Program-made: the position numbers and the translations under genes
The notes under the pieces: model-generated
Databases searched by the model: none
What the model was told of the DNA's origin: nothing
The model's input: only the letters and a program-made list of their open reading frames with translations
Assembly: GCF_000835495.1 (NCBI RefSeq)
Contig: NW_015622547.1
Span: 2,852,001 to 2,916,000, forward strand
Direction of reading: 5' to 3'
DNA from: Cladophialophora immunda
Taxonomy: Eukaryota; Ascomycota; Eurotiomycetes; Chaetothyriales; Herpotrichiellaceae
DNA length: 64,000 nt
Part shown: one piece after another, positions 1-10,704 of the stretch
Layout of the letters: every line of letters begins with the position of its first letter
Position numbering within the stretch: position 1 is the stretch's first letter

Positions 1-2636
1 CTGAAGACACCTTCGACCGACATATCCATTTGTTTCATGGCAGATACACAGTCATCAACGATAGTTGGTACTCTGAGGGCACCAGGTCCGACTCCGTTGG
101 TTGATTCTGCTCCCTCGCGCTCAACTAGTGTCTCCAACGGAACTCCGAAAATTCCTTTCTTCTTCACACCAGCGTCACCACGAAGTGCACGACTGACTTT
201 GCCCCAGAATGTCTGCTTTCGCTGTTCGATTAGACCAAGCAGATCTTCAAGGGTATATTCACCATCTAACAAGGGCTGCATCGAGAGGACTGCCACATGT
301 CGGACAATAAAGTACTCCAGAGCGGACAGTTCCGAAAAGTATCGTTTGGTTCTGAGGGGGTGTTCGCCGGCCAGGAGATCAGCACCACCACTAGATGAAC
401 CTCGCTGGTGCCCATTCACAAGTCTAGGTTCATTACCTCGGTGACCAATCAGGTTGGTGCCTGCATGACGGTAAGCGTTCGGCCGCTGTTCCTTTGCCTG
501 CTCGGCGGCGACAATCCTCGGAATGTCATCCAGGGTGAGACCCTCTTGATTGCCAAAGGTAAGTTCTGATTTCATGCGACCATCAAGATCTTTCTCCTGA
601 ACGATCTGGAAGCCACCCGGATTTCGATTATCCTGACCATCACCACCTTCAGAGCCTGGTCGCACACCATGTGGGCCATAGAGAATTTTGGACTCTCGAG
701 CCTTCCGGAATGTCGTGGAAAGAGCGCGTTCGTTTCGAGTAGACCGAAGTCGCTTCATCTCACCCACAGTCTGTTCTAATGAAGATTCTTGTTGGCTCGA
801 TGTACCTGCGTAGGATCTAGACCGTGATCCCATCTTCTGATGAGGTGTAACAGGCTCCCCGGAAGGCGATACGTGGTGTCCTTCGTTGGTGTTGTATGGT
901 GTCAGGTTAGGATCATCCGAGGTATGTGGTAGAGTCCCGCCAGACTTCAGCACCTCAAGCAAGCGTGCCAATGCAACCTGGAGTAAGAAGACGTACTGCT
1001 GTAGTTTGGTGACGTGGGCGAATCCTGAGACTGTGTCCGGCGTCCGTCTTGCGTGATCAACACAGTACACCTTTTCTTCTCTCTCGTTATACATCGCACT
1101 GGCAAGGTCGCTCGTCAAATCTCGTTGGCAGACGCTGCAAATAAGGTGACGAGGCTTTGCATGCCATCTTCGACCGTAAATCATGACACATTCGTCATCG
1201 ATGGGTTCCATGCATGCAGAGCAACAATCCGACTCTTGGCTGGCAAGACCTGCCACACTCTCTTGCAAATCTAGTGATTTCATCTCTTGCTCTTTGATTG
1301 TTTCAAGGTCAGCAAGCTCGTCCAAGAATGCATGAAGGCCTTCAGGGGACCCTTTTTCGCGTTCAAGTTTCAGCGCTCCTTGGAGACCAATGCGAATGAG
1401 TAATTTGAGGTAATGAGCCAGACCAGTGACCAACGATAAGAGCTCCTGGGTAACGCCGAGTTTTCGCACTCCAGTCTCCTGAGTTTTCGAGAGAAGTGTG
1501 AAGAATGCGACGACCTTTTTGCAAAGCAGTTTCGCTTCTCGACCGTAGGCAAGTTCTTTGAGTTGAGCCTTGACAATCAGAGTTGCGAGGGTGTCGATAG
1601 CACCGAAGAGGATGTCAACGTGCCAGATGAACTTCCGAGCGACAATGACTCCGTCGACGTAGACGCCATTGCTGACATGTAGCAGCATATCTGAGATGCA
1701 GGAAGCAGAGGATTCTTCAAATGTAGAAAGGGTGCTCCAGATCCGATAGACTTTATCCTCCATCTTTTCTTCATCCTCTTTAACCGTTTCGCGCTCGTCC
1801 TCGGTAACAGGAGCGTTAATATCCTTCTTCTCCACCTCTGTCTCAGATTGTGCAAGTCGCACGTTCCAGAATTTATGAATCATATAGCATTCAGGGTGCC
1901 AATGCTGATTCTGTCCATTCCGGAAGATCTCGACAAATTGTTTTAGGATAGCAGTCTGACAACCGTTGCATCGTTGCGCAAACTGCGTAGAGTAGTGGTA
2001 ATGACAGTAGACTCTCCCGTCGTGTTCGTAATAGCTATCCTGAGCGCCGAAAACCGTCGGGCACACTGAACATGTGAAGTGCTCGATGTGATACTTTCGA
2101 TCGAGTGCTGTGATGTAGGAACCACGAAGTGCGCCACCGCATTCAAAGCATAGGAGATCCAGGCGCCGGAAATAGTCTGTTTCGCAGAGGGGAAATTGTC
2201 CAGATCCATCCTCAGCGTCCACAGGAAAGAACTTGGAGGCGACAATCTGGCCACAGTCGGCGCATTTGAAGCAATCAAGGTGGAATGTCCCACCAAGCGC
2301 ACGCACAAATTGACCAGTCAGAGGCTCGCCACATTTTCTGCACTGTCGGGATCCAGAATTGGATGACTTCCCTGTGCTGCCATTTGTTCTTGATCTACTG
2401 CGTTCTCCTTGCCCACCCACGGACCTCTTTCTTCCAGTTCTGCTATCAGAGGAATATCTGGCATCACTGTCGTAGGGGACATCGTTTGTATTGCCGTTTG
2501 CCTGGTTTGGTGGTGTGTACGTGTACTGACCGTTGGAGTTCTGCGGAGAAAGCTCGTTCTGGTTGCGAGTAGCGCCTATGGTGTATCTTAATGTGCCAGA
2601 ATTCCCCTGGTGCAGCTCTTCAAGCGGAGCTGCCAT
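1..2636 (-). CDS. LIM-domain Rho GTPase-activating protein, Lrg1/Rga-like (C-terminus outside window)
   Basis: One uninterrupted frame runs from an ATG at 2636 to the left edge, about 878 residues; an in-frame stop lies three codons upstream of this ATG. A Ser/Asn-rich leader is followed by LIM-type Cys/His modules. The first starts at CRKCGEPLTGQ (around residue 100), the second at CFECGGALRGSY, the third at CNGCQTAILKQF, and a fourth, degenerate one at CCSACMEPIDDECVMIYG. The visible end reads VDDCVSAMKQMDMSVEGVF, which is how fungal RhoGAP domains begin, so the arginine-finger region lies beyond the edge. Family knowledge: such proteins switch off Rho1 or Cdc42 at growth sites and septa. 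Three close N-terminal LIM domains fit Lrg1 better than two-LIM Rga1, but this is an inference. Confidence 0.85.
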   Translation of the reverse strand, partial: MAAPLEELHQGNSGTLRYTIGATRNQNELSPQNSNGQYTYTPPNQANGNTNDVPYDSDARYSSDSRTGRKRSVGGQGERSRSRTNGSTGKSSNSGSRQCRKCGEPLTGQFVRALGGTFHLDCFKCADCGQIVASKFFPVDAEDGSGQFPLCETDYFRRLDLLCFECGGALRGSYITALDRKYHIEHFTCSVCPTVFGAQDSYYEHDGRVYCHYHYSTQFAQRCNGCQTAILKQFVEIFRNGQNQHWHPECYMIHKFWNVRLAQSETEVEKKDINAPVTEDERETVKEDEEKMEDKVYRIWSTLSTFEESSASCISDMLLHVSNGVYVDGVIVARKFIWHVDILFGAIDTLATLIVKAQLKELAYGREAKLLCKKVVAFFTLLSKTQETGVRKLGVTQELLSLVTGLAHYLKLLIRIGLQGALKLEREKGSPEGLHAFLDELADLETIKEQEMKSLDLQESVAGLASQESDCCSACMEPIDDECVMIYGRRWHAKPRHLICSVCQRDLTSDLASAMYNEREEKVYCVDHARRTPDTVSGFAHVTKLQQYVFLLQVALARLLEVLKSGGTLPHTSDDPNLTPYNTNEGHHVSPSGEPVTPHQKMGSRSRSYAGTSSQQESSLEQTVGEMKRLRSTRNERALSTTFRKARESKILYGPHGVRPGSEGGDGQDNRNPGGFQIVQEKDLDGRMKSELTFGNQEGLTLDDIPRIVAAEQAKEQRPNAYRHAGTNLIGHRGNEPRLVNGHQRGSSSGGADLLAGEHPLRTKRYFSELSALEYFIVRHVAVLSMQPLLDGEYTLEDLLGLIEQRKQTFWGKVSRALRGDAGVKKKGIFGVPLETLVEREGAESTNGVGPGALRVPTIVDDCVSAMKQMDMSVEGVF

Positions 2637-3645
2637 TCTTGAATTTCACCCAGAGGGCGTTGCATGAATATGTGGCAATTGACACGGTAAACATTCGACA
2701 ACCGAAGCCTCTTCGACAATGTCTTGTCGCGGACACAATTCAACCGCACCCCAGAGAAGTGACTGGCTTTCGTCGTGTGACCGTGTTGTGCGCGTCTCTT
2801 GTCTGAGCCAGTAGCAAGTCCATGCAGCAGAACACTCGGGGAATAAACGAGGGACAAGGGAAACTGTGAGAATCTTGTGGTGTGTTTTCGATAAAGTTGT
2901 CGCAGTCAATGTCCACCCTGGATGTGATGAAACCGAAACGAGGAGAAGCGTGACAAGTGCGCGGTTCTTCGCGAATGACACTCGAAAATATCCCACTCAG
3001 AGAACTGTAGGAGAGGGTGGAGGAGGCTCTGACGGAGCGCGAGGGACAGGGAGGAGACGGAGGTCGGACAAGGAGTGGAATCGAGGAGACGACGCGTTGC
3101 GGGAAAGTTTGAGAACTTGTGAGACGGTCCAGCCGGACAATATGCGCGAAAGAACAGTATGAAGTTGATGGGAGGACCTGACAGTTGGTGTAGTGTGCCG
3201 TCAAGAAATGGTGGCTTGTCAGATCAGATCAGATTCATCCATCCAACGATGAAATGTGAATAGCGTGAATTGTTGGACGGGACGTTCGACAGAGGCCCAA
3301 GCCCCCAAGGGCCAAATTTAGCAAGGCCGTTCGGAGAATTGGCTCTGTCACGTGCTGAGACGCTAATGACTAGCGCCCCGATGGGCTGAGCGTCCGCTGA
3401 TTGGCCATTATAGTCAGCCTCGCCAGGGTCGGTCATCATGACAAGGAAGTTGTCGCAAGGACGGCTTATGGATGTTGGACAGAAATGGGAACAAAGCGAC
3501 GAGAGATGCATAATGGAATAAAAATAAAGCTTCCAGTTGATAACAACACTAACACGCCCCCAAAATAAAAGCGGAGACCGCTTTGACCTTTGGTTGTCGC
3601 GCCGACTACCCTCGAGCATACAACTTCATTCAACCCATTCACCCC
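2637..3645. other. Intergenic region between LRG1-like start and Hsp20 gene end
   Basis: About 1 kb holding the LRG1-like promoter and leader and the 3' side of the Hsp20 gene. Only short overlapping frames without recognisable protein are present; I see no RNA gene or repeat. Confidence 0.5.
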
Positions 3646-4104
3646 TCAAGCCTGTTTGGGGATTCTAACAAAGACAACTCCGGCCTTCACCTCTACCTTC
3701 GTCCCGTTGGCGTCCGCCTTCGCAGGCAACGTGACAGAACGCTCAAAGAGTCCTTCGTGTCTCTCTTTATGAACAGTTTTCATAACCCTGCTTTCGGTTT
3801 CGCCAAAAGTTGGTATCGACGCCGTCGCCAATTTTCCACGGAGAAAGATGGTGCTAGCATCGAGCCACTCGATCTTGATCTCATCGGTAGACTCGACTCC
3901 TGGCAGGTCGCCAACAAGAAGCCATCCCGTTGTGCCCCCATCCAATTCGAAAACATCGAACTTTGGAGCGAGCACTCCACGGTGCGATGGCAAACCGTCA
4001 ACGTTGTAGTAGGCGTCTCCTGCATGCTTGAGCTTGGCGCGCAATGAGTGCGTGTCAACCAGCGAAATGTGGTGAGGGTGGAGCAGGCACTCAATTGTCG
4101 ACAT
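3646..4104 (-). CDS. Small heat-shock protein, Hsp20/alpha-crystallin family
   Basis: The frame encodes 152 residues from the ATG at 4104; the longer frame to 4188 opens on GTG, so I use the ATG. The alpha-crystallin domain covers roughly residues 45-150: an early strand PKFDVFELDGGTTGWLLVGD, the LPGV turn, and the final strands around RSVTLPAKAD and VEVKAGVVFVRIPK. The C-terminus is short. Family knowledge: these are ATP-independent holdase chaperones that bind unfolding proteins under heat or oxidative stress. It is transcribed away from a second Hsp20 gene (5605-6111), so the two share a 1.5 kb divergent control region. No intron is needed. Confidence 0.9.
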   Translation of the reverse strand: MSTIECLLHPHHISLVDTHSLRAKLKHAGDAYYNVDGLPSHRGVLAPKFDVFELDGGTTGWLLVGDLPGVESTDEIKIEWLDASTIFLRGKLATASIPTFGETESRVMKTVHKERHEGLFERSVTLPAKADANGTKVEVKAGVVFVRIPKQA

Positions 4105-4378
4105 GATGGGGTCCTCGAACGCCGTTTTAAATGTTTTATGGTTATGGTGGAGGATAGAAGTTGGATGTGGAAGATTTGATGGTCGCACTCGAAATTCGGA
4201 TCGAGAGAACTGGTGATTTTTCTGGGATTTGGATCTCTGTAGCCGGAAGAGAAGCGGTAAGTGGGCACACCTGGCCCTTACATATTCCTTCTCTTTCCCC
4301 TACCTGATCTGCAGACATGCAGGCACATCTGACGCGTCTACTCCAGGTCCAGGGCCCTTGACATGAGGGGTTCAGCGA

Positions 4379-4386
4379 GAAGCTTC
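4379..4386. promoter_or_regulatory. Heat-shock-element core GAAGCTTC
   Basis: The octamer matches the GAAnnTTC core bound by heat-shock factor. It lies about 275 bp upstream of the minus-strand Hsp20 ATG. A third unit at the ideal 5-bp phase is missing, so this would be a minimal element. Confidence 0.35.
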
Positions 4387-5480
4387 TGCGGGAGTAAGCC
4401 AAGTCGAATACGAATGATCATAAGTTTGAGAATCGACTGTTTCGATGTGCACGTGTTGCGGACATGAAACTTCAGTGGATTTGTACTTGTATGCAACCAT
4501 CACCTGGTCCCAAGGCAACAAGCCAAGAATCAGCTATTTGCCCAAGGCGCATGAGACCAGAGCGATTGAAGGAGGGAAGAACCATTGTCCGCACTTGCAG
4601 GGCGAGACCTTCCATGATTTCGAGAATAATATTGGATCATCTGACAGAAACAAATTTGAAGAGCACGCGGGAGTGTCTAGCAAAGAAGAAGTTGGAATAA
4701 ACCGTCCGAATAGCTTCGAAGGGACGAGGACAGCTGGGTGTATGCCGAGGATGTATTTGGCATGGGTGCATTTGTAATGACTGTCATTAGAACATGGCAT
4801 TGAGCGCATTTCCCCGTTCCTGGTTCCCCAGCAATTGCTCACTTCGATGACTGTGCATGTGCAGCTGAGATGCGGATGGCCGAAATCGTGAAGCCGACAC
4901 AGAAAGTCAAACTATTCTATCGGAATCTCTCTCGCTTTCGCGACATGGCGAGCTGTTCCCCTGATGGGAGGCTGGGGCATCGAAACGTAATCACCGCACG
5001 TTTGCTGCGTAATGACAGCCACTCATGGGTTGGGACATCACTCCACTGCTGCATATCACAACTTCCCATCTCATGATGATGTGAGCTACTTTCCCCTTGC
5101 AGTCAGGAGATGAGCATCCAATGACGACCTTGCAACTTGCGCAGCCTTCGCCGCGAACACAGATCGTGGGACTTGGCCCCTCACTAGAACTCACTTCATC
5201 GGCTGCGTCCGGAGAGAGGACGAACTCCTCAAGGACCCAGACCTTCTTGAGGACCTCGCCTATGGAGATAGCTCCGAGTACCTTGGACAAGGGGAGAGCT
5301 CACTGATCACAAGATCGCACCATTTCCATCGGCACATGGAGGACCGAGCAAGGGGGAGCTCGAGCAATGCCGCCAGGATCTTGCCCCGCCTCGAGCTCTT
5401 CAATCAGGTAGGGTAAATAAATATGCGCGTCCCTCTTCATGTCAGAGACTTTTCTTTCGCGTCTTCCTCCTCAGACTCAG

Positions 5481-5488
5481 TATATAAA
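5481..5488 (+). promoter_or_regulatory. TATA box of the plus-strand Hsp20 gene
   Basis: TATATAAA lies 117 bp upstream of the ATG at 5605, which suits a strongly inducible stress gene. A clear TATA box is not obvious at most other promoters in the window. Confidence 0.55.
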
Positions 5489-5604
5489 CAGGAAAGCAGC
5501 TGCAACGCATAGGAAATCCACACAAGGACAACCAGAGGCGACCTCAAGCCCTCAATTTACAGATACCATTCACCACGGTCTCAGGAAAAGACATCCTCGA
5601 AGCA

Positions 5605-6111
5605 ATGGCATACGCATATTATTATGACTACCCACCTCCATTGGTGGACAACCCTCATGAACGACACCATCAACACCAGTCGCTCCTCCAATACATCTCG
5701 CGCCGCCACCCCAGACCAGAAGACCACCCCAACCAGCCAGACCTAGACTTTCGCGATGCCATCCACGAGTACCTCATCGAAATCGAAGTGCCAGGCGTCA
5801 AAAAGCCTGAAGATATCACCGTGACCTGGACAGGCAACCGATCCCTGCTACTGTCAGGCAAAGTCGACAGGCCCGATTACGGGGATGCCGAGAACTCAAA
5901 GGTGGAAGAAGAACAAACAGAGCCTCATGCTGGAGGAGTCCATCTGTTGATTGGAGAGCGAAGAGTCGGCCCTTTTCGACGATACGTCAACTTCCCGACG
6001 GATGTAGAGAACGTCAGCGTGACGTTGGAGGCTGGGTTGTTGAAGATTCGTGCGCCCAAGAAAGGGTTCAAAGATGTCGCCAACACCAAGGTTGATGTTA
6101 AGCACGAGTGA
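5605..6111 (+). CDS. Small heat-shock protein, Hsp20/alpha-crystallin family
   Basis: This intronless gene encodes 168 residues. A Tyr/His/Pro-rich N-terminal arm (MAYAYYYDYPPP...) precedes the alpha-crystallin domain, about residues 50-165. Visible hallmarks are FRDAIHEYLIEIEVPGVKKP, the strand GNRSLLLSGKVDRP, an acidic loop rich in Glu, GPFRRYVNFPTDVENVSVTL and the terminal AGLLKIRAPKKG. Family knowledge: it is an oligomeric holdase chaperone. The domain differs clearly from the neighbouring minus-strand Hsp20, so this is an old pair or independent recruitment rather than a fresh duplication. The TATA box at 5481 supports this start. Confidence 0.92.
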   Translation: MAYAYYYDYPPPLVDNPHERHHQHQSLLQYISRRHPRPEDHPNQPDLDFRDAIHEYLIEIEVPGVKKPEDITVTWTGNRSLLLSGKVDRPDYGDAENSKVEEEQTEPHAGGVHLLIGERRVGPFRRYVNFPTDVENVSVTLEAGLLKIRAPKKGFKDVANTKVDVKHE

Positions 6112-6684
6112 GTTAATGTGGCCTTTTTCTGTATCTAGTCGTGCCCGCGCTCTTGCTTCTCGAGTCCGGAAACTAATATTGATCTTCAATTGAGGGATCA
6201 CAAAAAGCATACCTTCCCCGTCTTGAACACGTTTGCTGGCCTCTAGTCGTCCAGTCTTCCTACCCCTCATCGAGTTTCGAAGCCATGATCATGTGTGAAG
6301 AGCCACCAGGCCCTGTCGGTTTCAAAAGCTTTGTGCAATAAACGCGGAAGGAGGGAAGTGGGGATCATCAGCAAGGGGAATGCTTTGACTTTGGAAAAGT
6401 CCACAGAGTGTAGGGAGTGGCAATGGAGCGCGGAAGGTATATCTAAGTCTCCGACGCGAGTGTCGGATGTTTCGGGAACAGAAACTCATAGCTGCAAGTA
6501 GTTCTCATGTCGTCAGCCGAACTTGTGGTCAAATTCGCTAATCGGTCTTCTTTTCACACCGAGATTCCGTAGCATGATGTGCGGTTGTCGAAACCATCAG
6601 TCTCCGCTGTCCACAACTCCTCAAACTTGCTCTTTCTCCGGGCACTCTATGCTTCGCACATGACTGTGAGACCCTTGTTGTGCT
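6112..6684. other. Convergent intergenic region, Hsp20 / RBR ligase
   Basis: Only the 3' flanks of two converging genes. I see no further gene or repeat. Confidence 0.5.
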
Positions 6685-7999
6685 CTAGTGCTTGTATGAC
6701 CTTCTGCACCTCTCACAAAACCGCATGTCGCAAGCATCACATTCCCATAGAAACCGATCGGCCTGCCAGCAACAATCCGAACAACAGTCGTCATCATCGT
6801 CATGTACTCGGACCCTCGTGAAGTGATCGTGACGGCATTCTTCCTGGTTCGCGATTGCCATCATAATTCGTTGTACTTCGGTGGGCCGGCCCTGATGTAC
6901 GGCAATGGCTTCTGCTTGCTCAAGGAGCCTTGCTTCGTTCCATAGCGGACATTGGCAAGTCTTCCAGCGAGCATTGCACTGATAGCAGAATTCCGTCCCA
7001 CAATGGCACCTGTGACTTGAATCAGTATCCGTCCCTGCTCGTGACAAAAAGGGATGGTCTCTACCTCATATGGTTGCACCCGTGCGAAATGAGGATCACA
7101 CGATGACAAGTTGGACATGCCGATGCTTCGTTCTCTTCTTTCCAATTGGCAAAGGCCACATCCTGGGAATCTTCGCACTTTGAACCGGAATGAAATTCAG
7201 CCTTGCACCTTACACAGGTGTCTCGTTGACAGGAGGGGCAAGTGGCCATATCTCCTTTGAACGTATTTGGGTCAATAAATGCTGAACAAGTGGGTTTGTA
7301 GCAATATGTTCGGTCCTCTGTTTCGTATTCCTTGATCTTTACCTCCAGCCTGGCAATTGCTTCCTCCCCAAGAAGTCGCACAATGACGGGATGCTGATGC
7401 GAGACAGCGGTTCGCGTCCGACAGCATCGGACAGGATAGTGACTTTCGCTCTTCAGGACCAACTCGAACTGCTGCAATAGACACGAACGGCACCAGCCAT
7501 GCAGACATTCTTCATGCCTGATAAGCTGAGAATATGGGGTAACTTCCAAGCACACGTAGCACTCCTCGGGTGGATGAACTTCATCAGCCTCAAGATCGTG
7601 CATGTATGCTTCCAGACTAGTACTTCCATCAGAATCAATTCGAGGGTCTTCGTAGTATCCATTCTTGCCCACAACTCTGACGTTCGAGTTGCCGCCTGTC
7701 CGGGGAGGTTGTTGGTCTTGATCACCGTCCGTGGAATCCATATCTTGAGCGAGGAGTCTCTCGACCTCCGGGAAGTCCGAGAGCATGGCTCGGTAGATGC
7801 TCTGCTGCACTCTCACATTTGCTTGTTGGGCATCGAAAGTCGCGACTTCTTCAAGCTGGAAGAGGAGGGCGCCGATGCGGTCTCGAATTTGAGCTACCTC
7901 TGCATGGCTGGGGATCTCCGGTAAGGAAGCCACTAGGTCTTGTAACTCCAGTCGAACTGCCAAAGTAGCATTGACTATATCGATGTCTACAGCGTCCAT
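6685..7999 (-). CDS. RBR-type (RING-IBR-RING2) E3 ubiquitin ligase
   Basis: Two exons, 7999-7065 and 7009-6685, give 419 residues; the 55-nt intron has gtagag/cacag ends and a TACTGAT branch site. RING1 is CYVCLEVTPYSQLIRHEECLH..C..C near residues 145-185. IBR has YCYKPTCSAF...CPSCQRDTCVRC. RING2 is CPTCHRVILISHGCNHM, completed across the intron by RCHCGTEFCYQC. The Cys of GCNHM is the expected catalytic residue that takes ubiquitin as a thioester. A further Cys-rich tail (DDCCSDCCW...CDACDMRFCERC) may be an extra zinc site. Splicing is required to rebuild RING2, which supports the intron. A probable 5'-UTR intron lies at 8002-8053. The substrate is unknown. Confidence 0.9.
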
Positions 8000-8876
8000 T
8001 GCTGCTGATGGATGTCAGCAAAATGTGAGACGGTTGAGAGAACTATCACTCACCAAGTTCGCCCGATACAGTGCAGGTGGCTTTCGATAGGAAGCCTAGC
8101 AGCTTTCCGTAGTTGACACCATCGACTCGCCGAATCTCTAGTCGACGGAACCGGTGGCTTGACAAGAGTTGAGATGGGGACAATATTTGCTCCTTGATTT
8201 AGACCTGGGGCGGGAGTGAAGTGCGTGTTTCTGAGACACGTCGTTGAAGAGCTTGCGAAGAATTCACTGGATAGAAAAAGCACTACAATAACTACAATCC
8301 TGCCAGACCTTGAAGTTCGCAAAGTGCGTCCGGGCAATACCAACAATGCTCACATTCTGTTACAGATATCACTTACTAGACTATGCAAACGAGAAGTTGA
8401 GGTGATTTAACTTCGGGTTCAGACTCGACATCATTCGCAAAGGTCACTGGCATGTCTGAGCGAGAATACTACTTGGAATTGGACTTCGGTTGCAGAGACC
8501 AGCTTTTCCAAGTCGAGTCTGATGCCATCATGAAGTCAGATGGATAGCCCGGACGAGGAGCAAATTGCCTGCAACGGTCACCGAGGAGCAAGTGGGTAAC
8601 CGACAACATGCAGCCTTGCAGCCTTGCAGCCTCGCTACTCTGTTCGCAGTGGTGAACACATCCGAGGTGGCACCATATGCTAGTTACAAGCATCTTCTCC
8701 ACACCAGAATTTTGGGGATTCAAAGATCCCAATCAACAAAACAATTTGCCTTCCTGCGCTTCGTGCCTTTCTATGTACATACGACCTGATTACTATTCGT
8801 TGACCTGAGCGAACTTCATATATCCTTTGCTAAGACTCAATTCTTTGCGCTGCTGGACTTTGCTCCCCAACACATC
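8000..8876. other. Divergent promoter region, RBR ligase / ERG10
   Basis: It holds a likely 5'-UTR intron of the RBR gene (minus strand, 8053 to 8002; gtgagt donor, TTTGCTGAC branch, cagcag acceptor) ending just before its ATG. A GCCTTGCA-type repeat lies near 8605-8635. CATACGA at 8778-8784 matches six of seven bases of the inverted sterol element TATACGA. No other gene is seen. Confidence 0.45.
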
Positions 8877-10271
<1,395 letters not shown>

Positions 10272-10704
10272 AATGGAAAGCGCACCGGTTTTGAAATGGG
10301 ACATAGTCTAGCGGAGTTCACATTGTCAAGAAAGTAGCGTTGGTATGTGGTTCGCTTCTAAAAGCGTGTTGTTCGCCCACAGTTCCTCTAAGTTTCAGGG
10401 AGAGTCAGATACAGCTCAAAAGTCACCACTTGAATCACAATCTGGGCGTACTTGTTGTCGCATATCGGAAGCAGCTCGGTTGATTGAGCGAGATAAGCCT
10501 TCCAGAAAAATCTCCACCACCTAGTGATTGCGAATAGGGGATGAGAATGTTAGCAAGGCTGGACAAGGCTGGACGAGGCTGTAGGCTGCATTCATCGCGA
10601 CGACTCCACATTTTAAATTTTGTTCGACTCCAACTCCGCAGTTCGAGGAATTTGCTTCCATTTTGCGCCGCGAACTCTCCAGCTCCCGTCACTTATCAAT
10701 CAGT
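10272..10704. other. Intergenic region, ERG10 / SNU114
   Basis: Holds the ERG10 3' end and the SNU114 promoter, including the short tandem repeat listed separately. No gene seen. Confidence 0.5.
10554..10580. repeat. Tandem 10-bp repeat in SNU114 promoter
   Basis: The unit GGACAAGGCT occurs about three times in a row (third copy GGACGAGGCT), followed by a looser GTAGGCT. It lies about 130 bp upstream of the SNU114 ATG. Confidence 0.6.

Larger units (their letters stand above)
4105..5604. other. Shared divergent control region of two Hsp20 genes
   Basis: This 1.5 kb lies between two oppositely transcribed small heat-shock genes. It contains several AGGGG/CCCCT pentamers of the stress-response type (for example near 4295, 4366, 5090, 5286 and 5351), a heat-shock-like GAAGCTTC and a TATA box. 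A minus-strand open stretch near 4990-5440 is treated as a finding. The stress elements are motif matches only. Confidence 0.5.
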
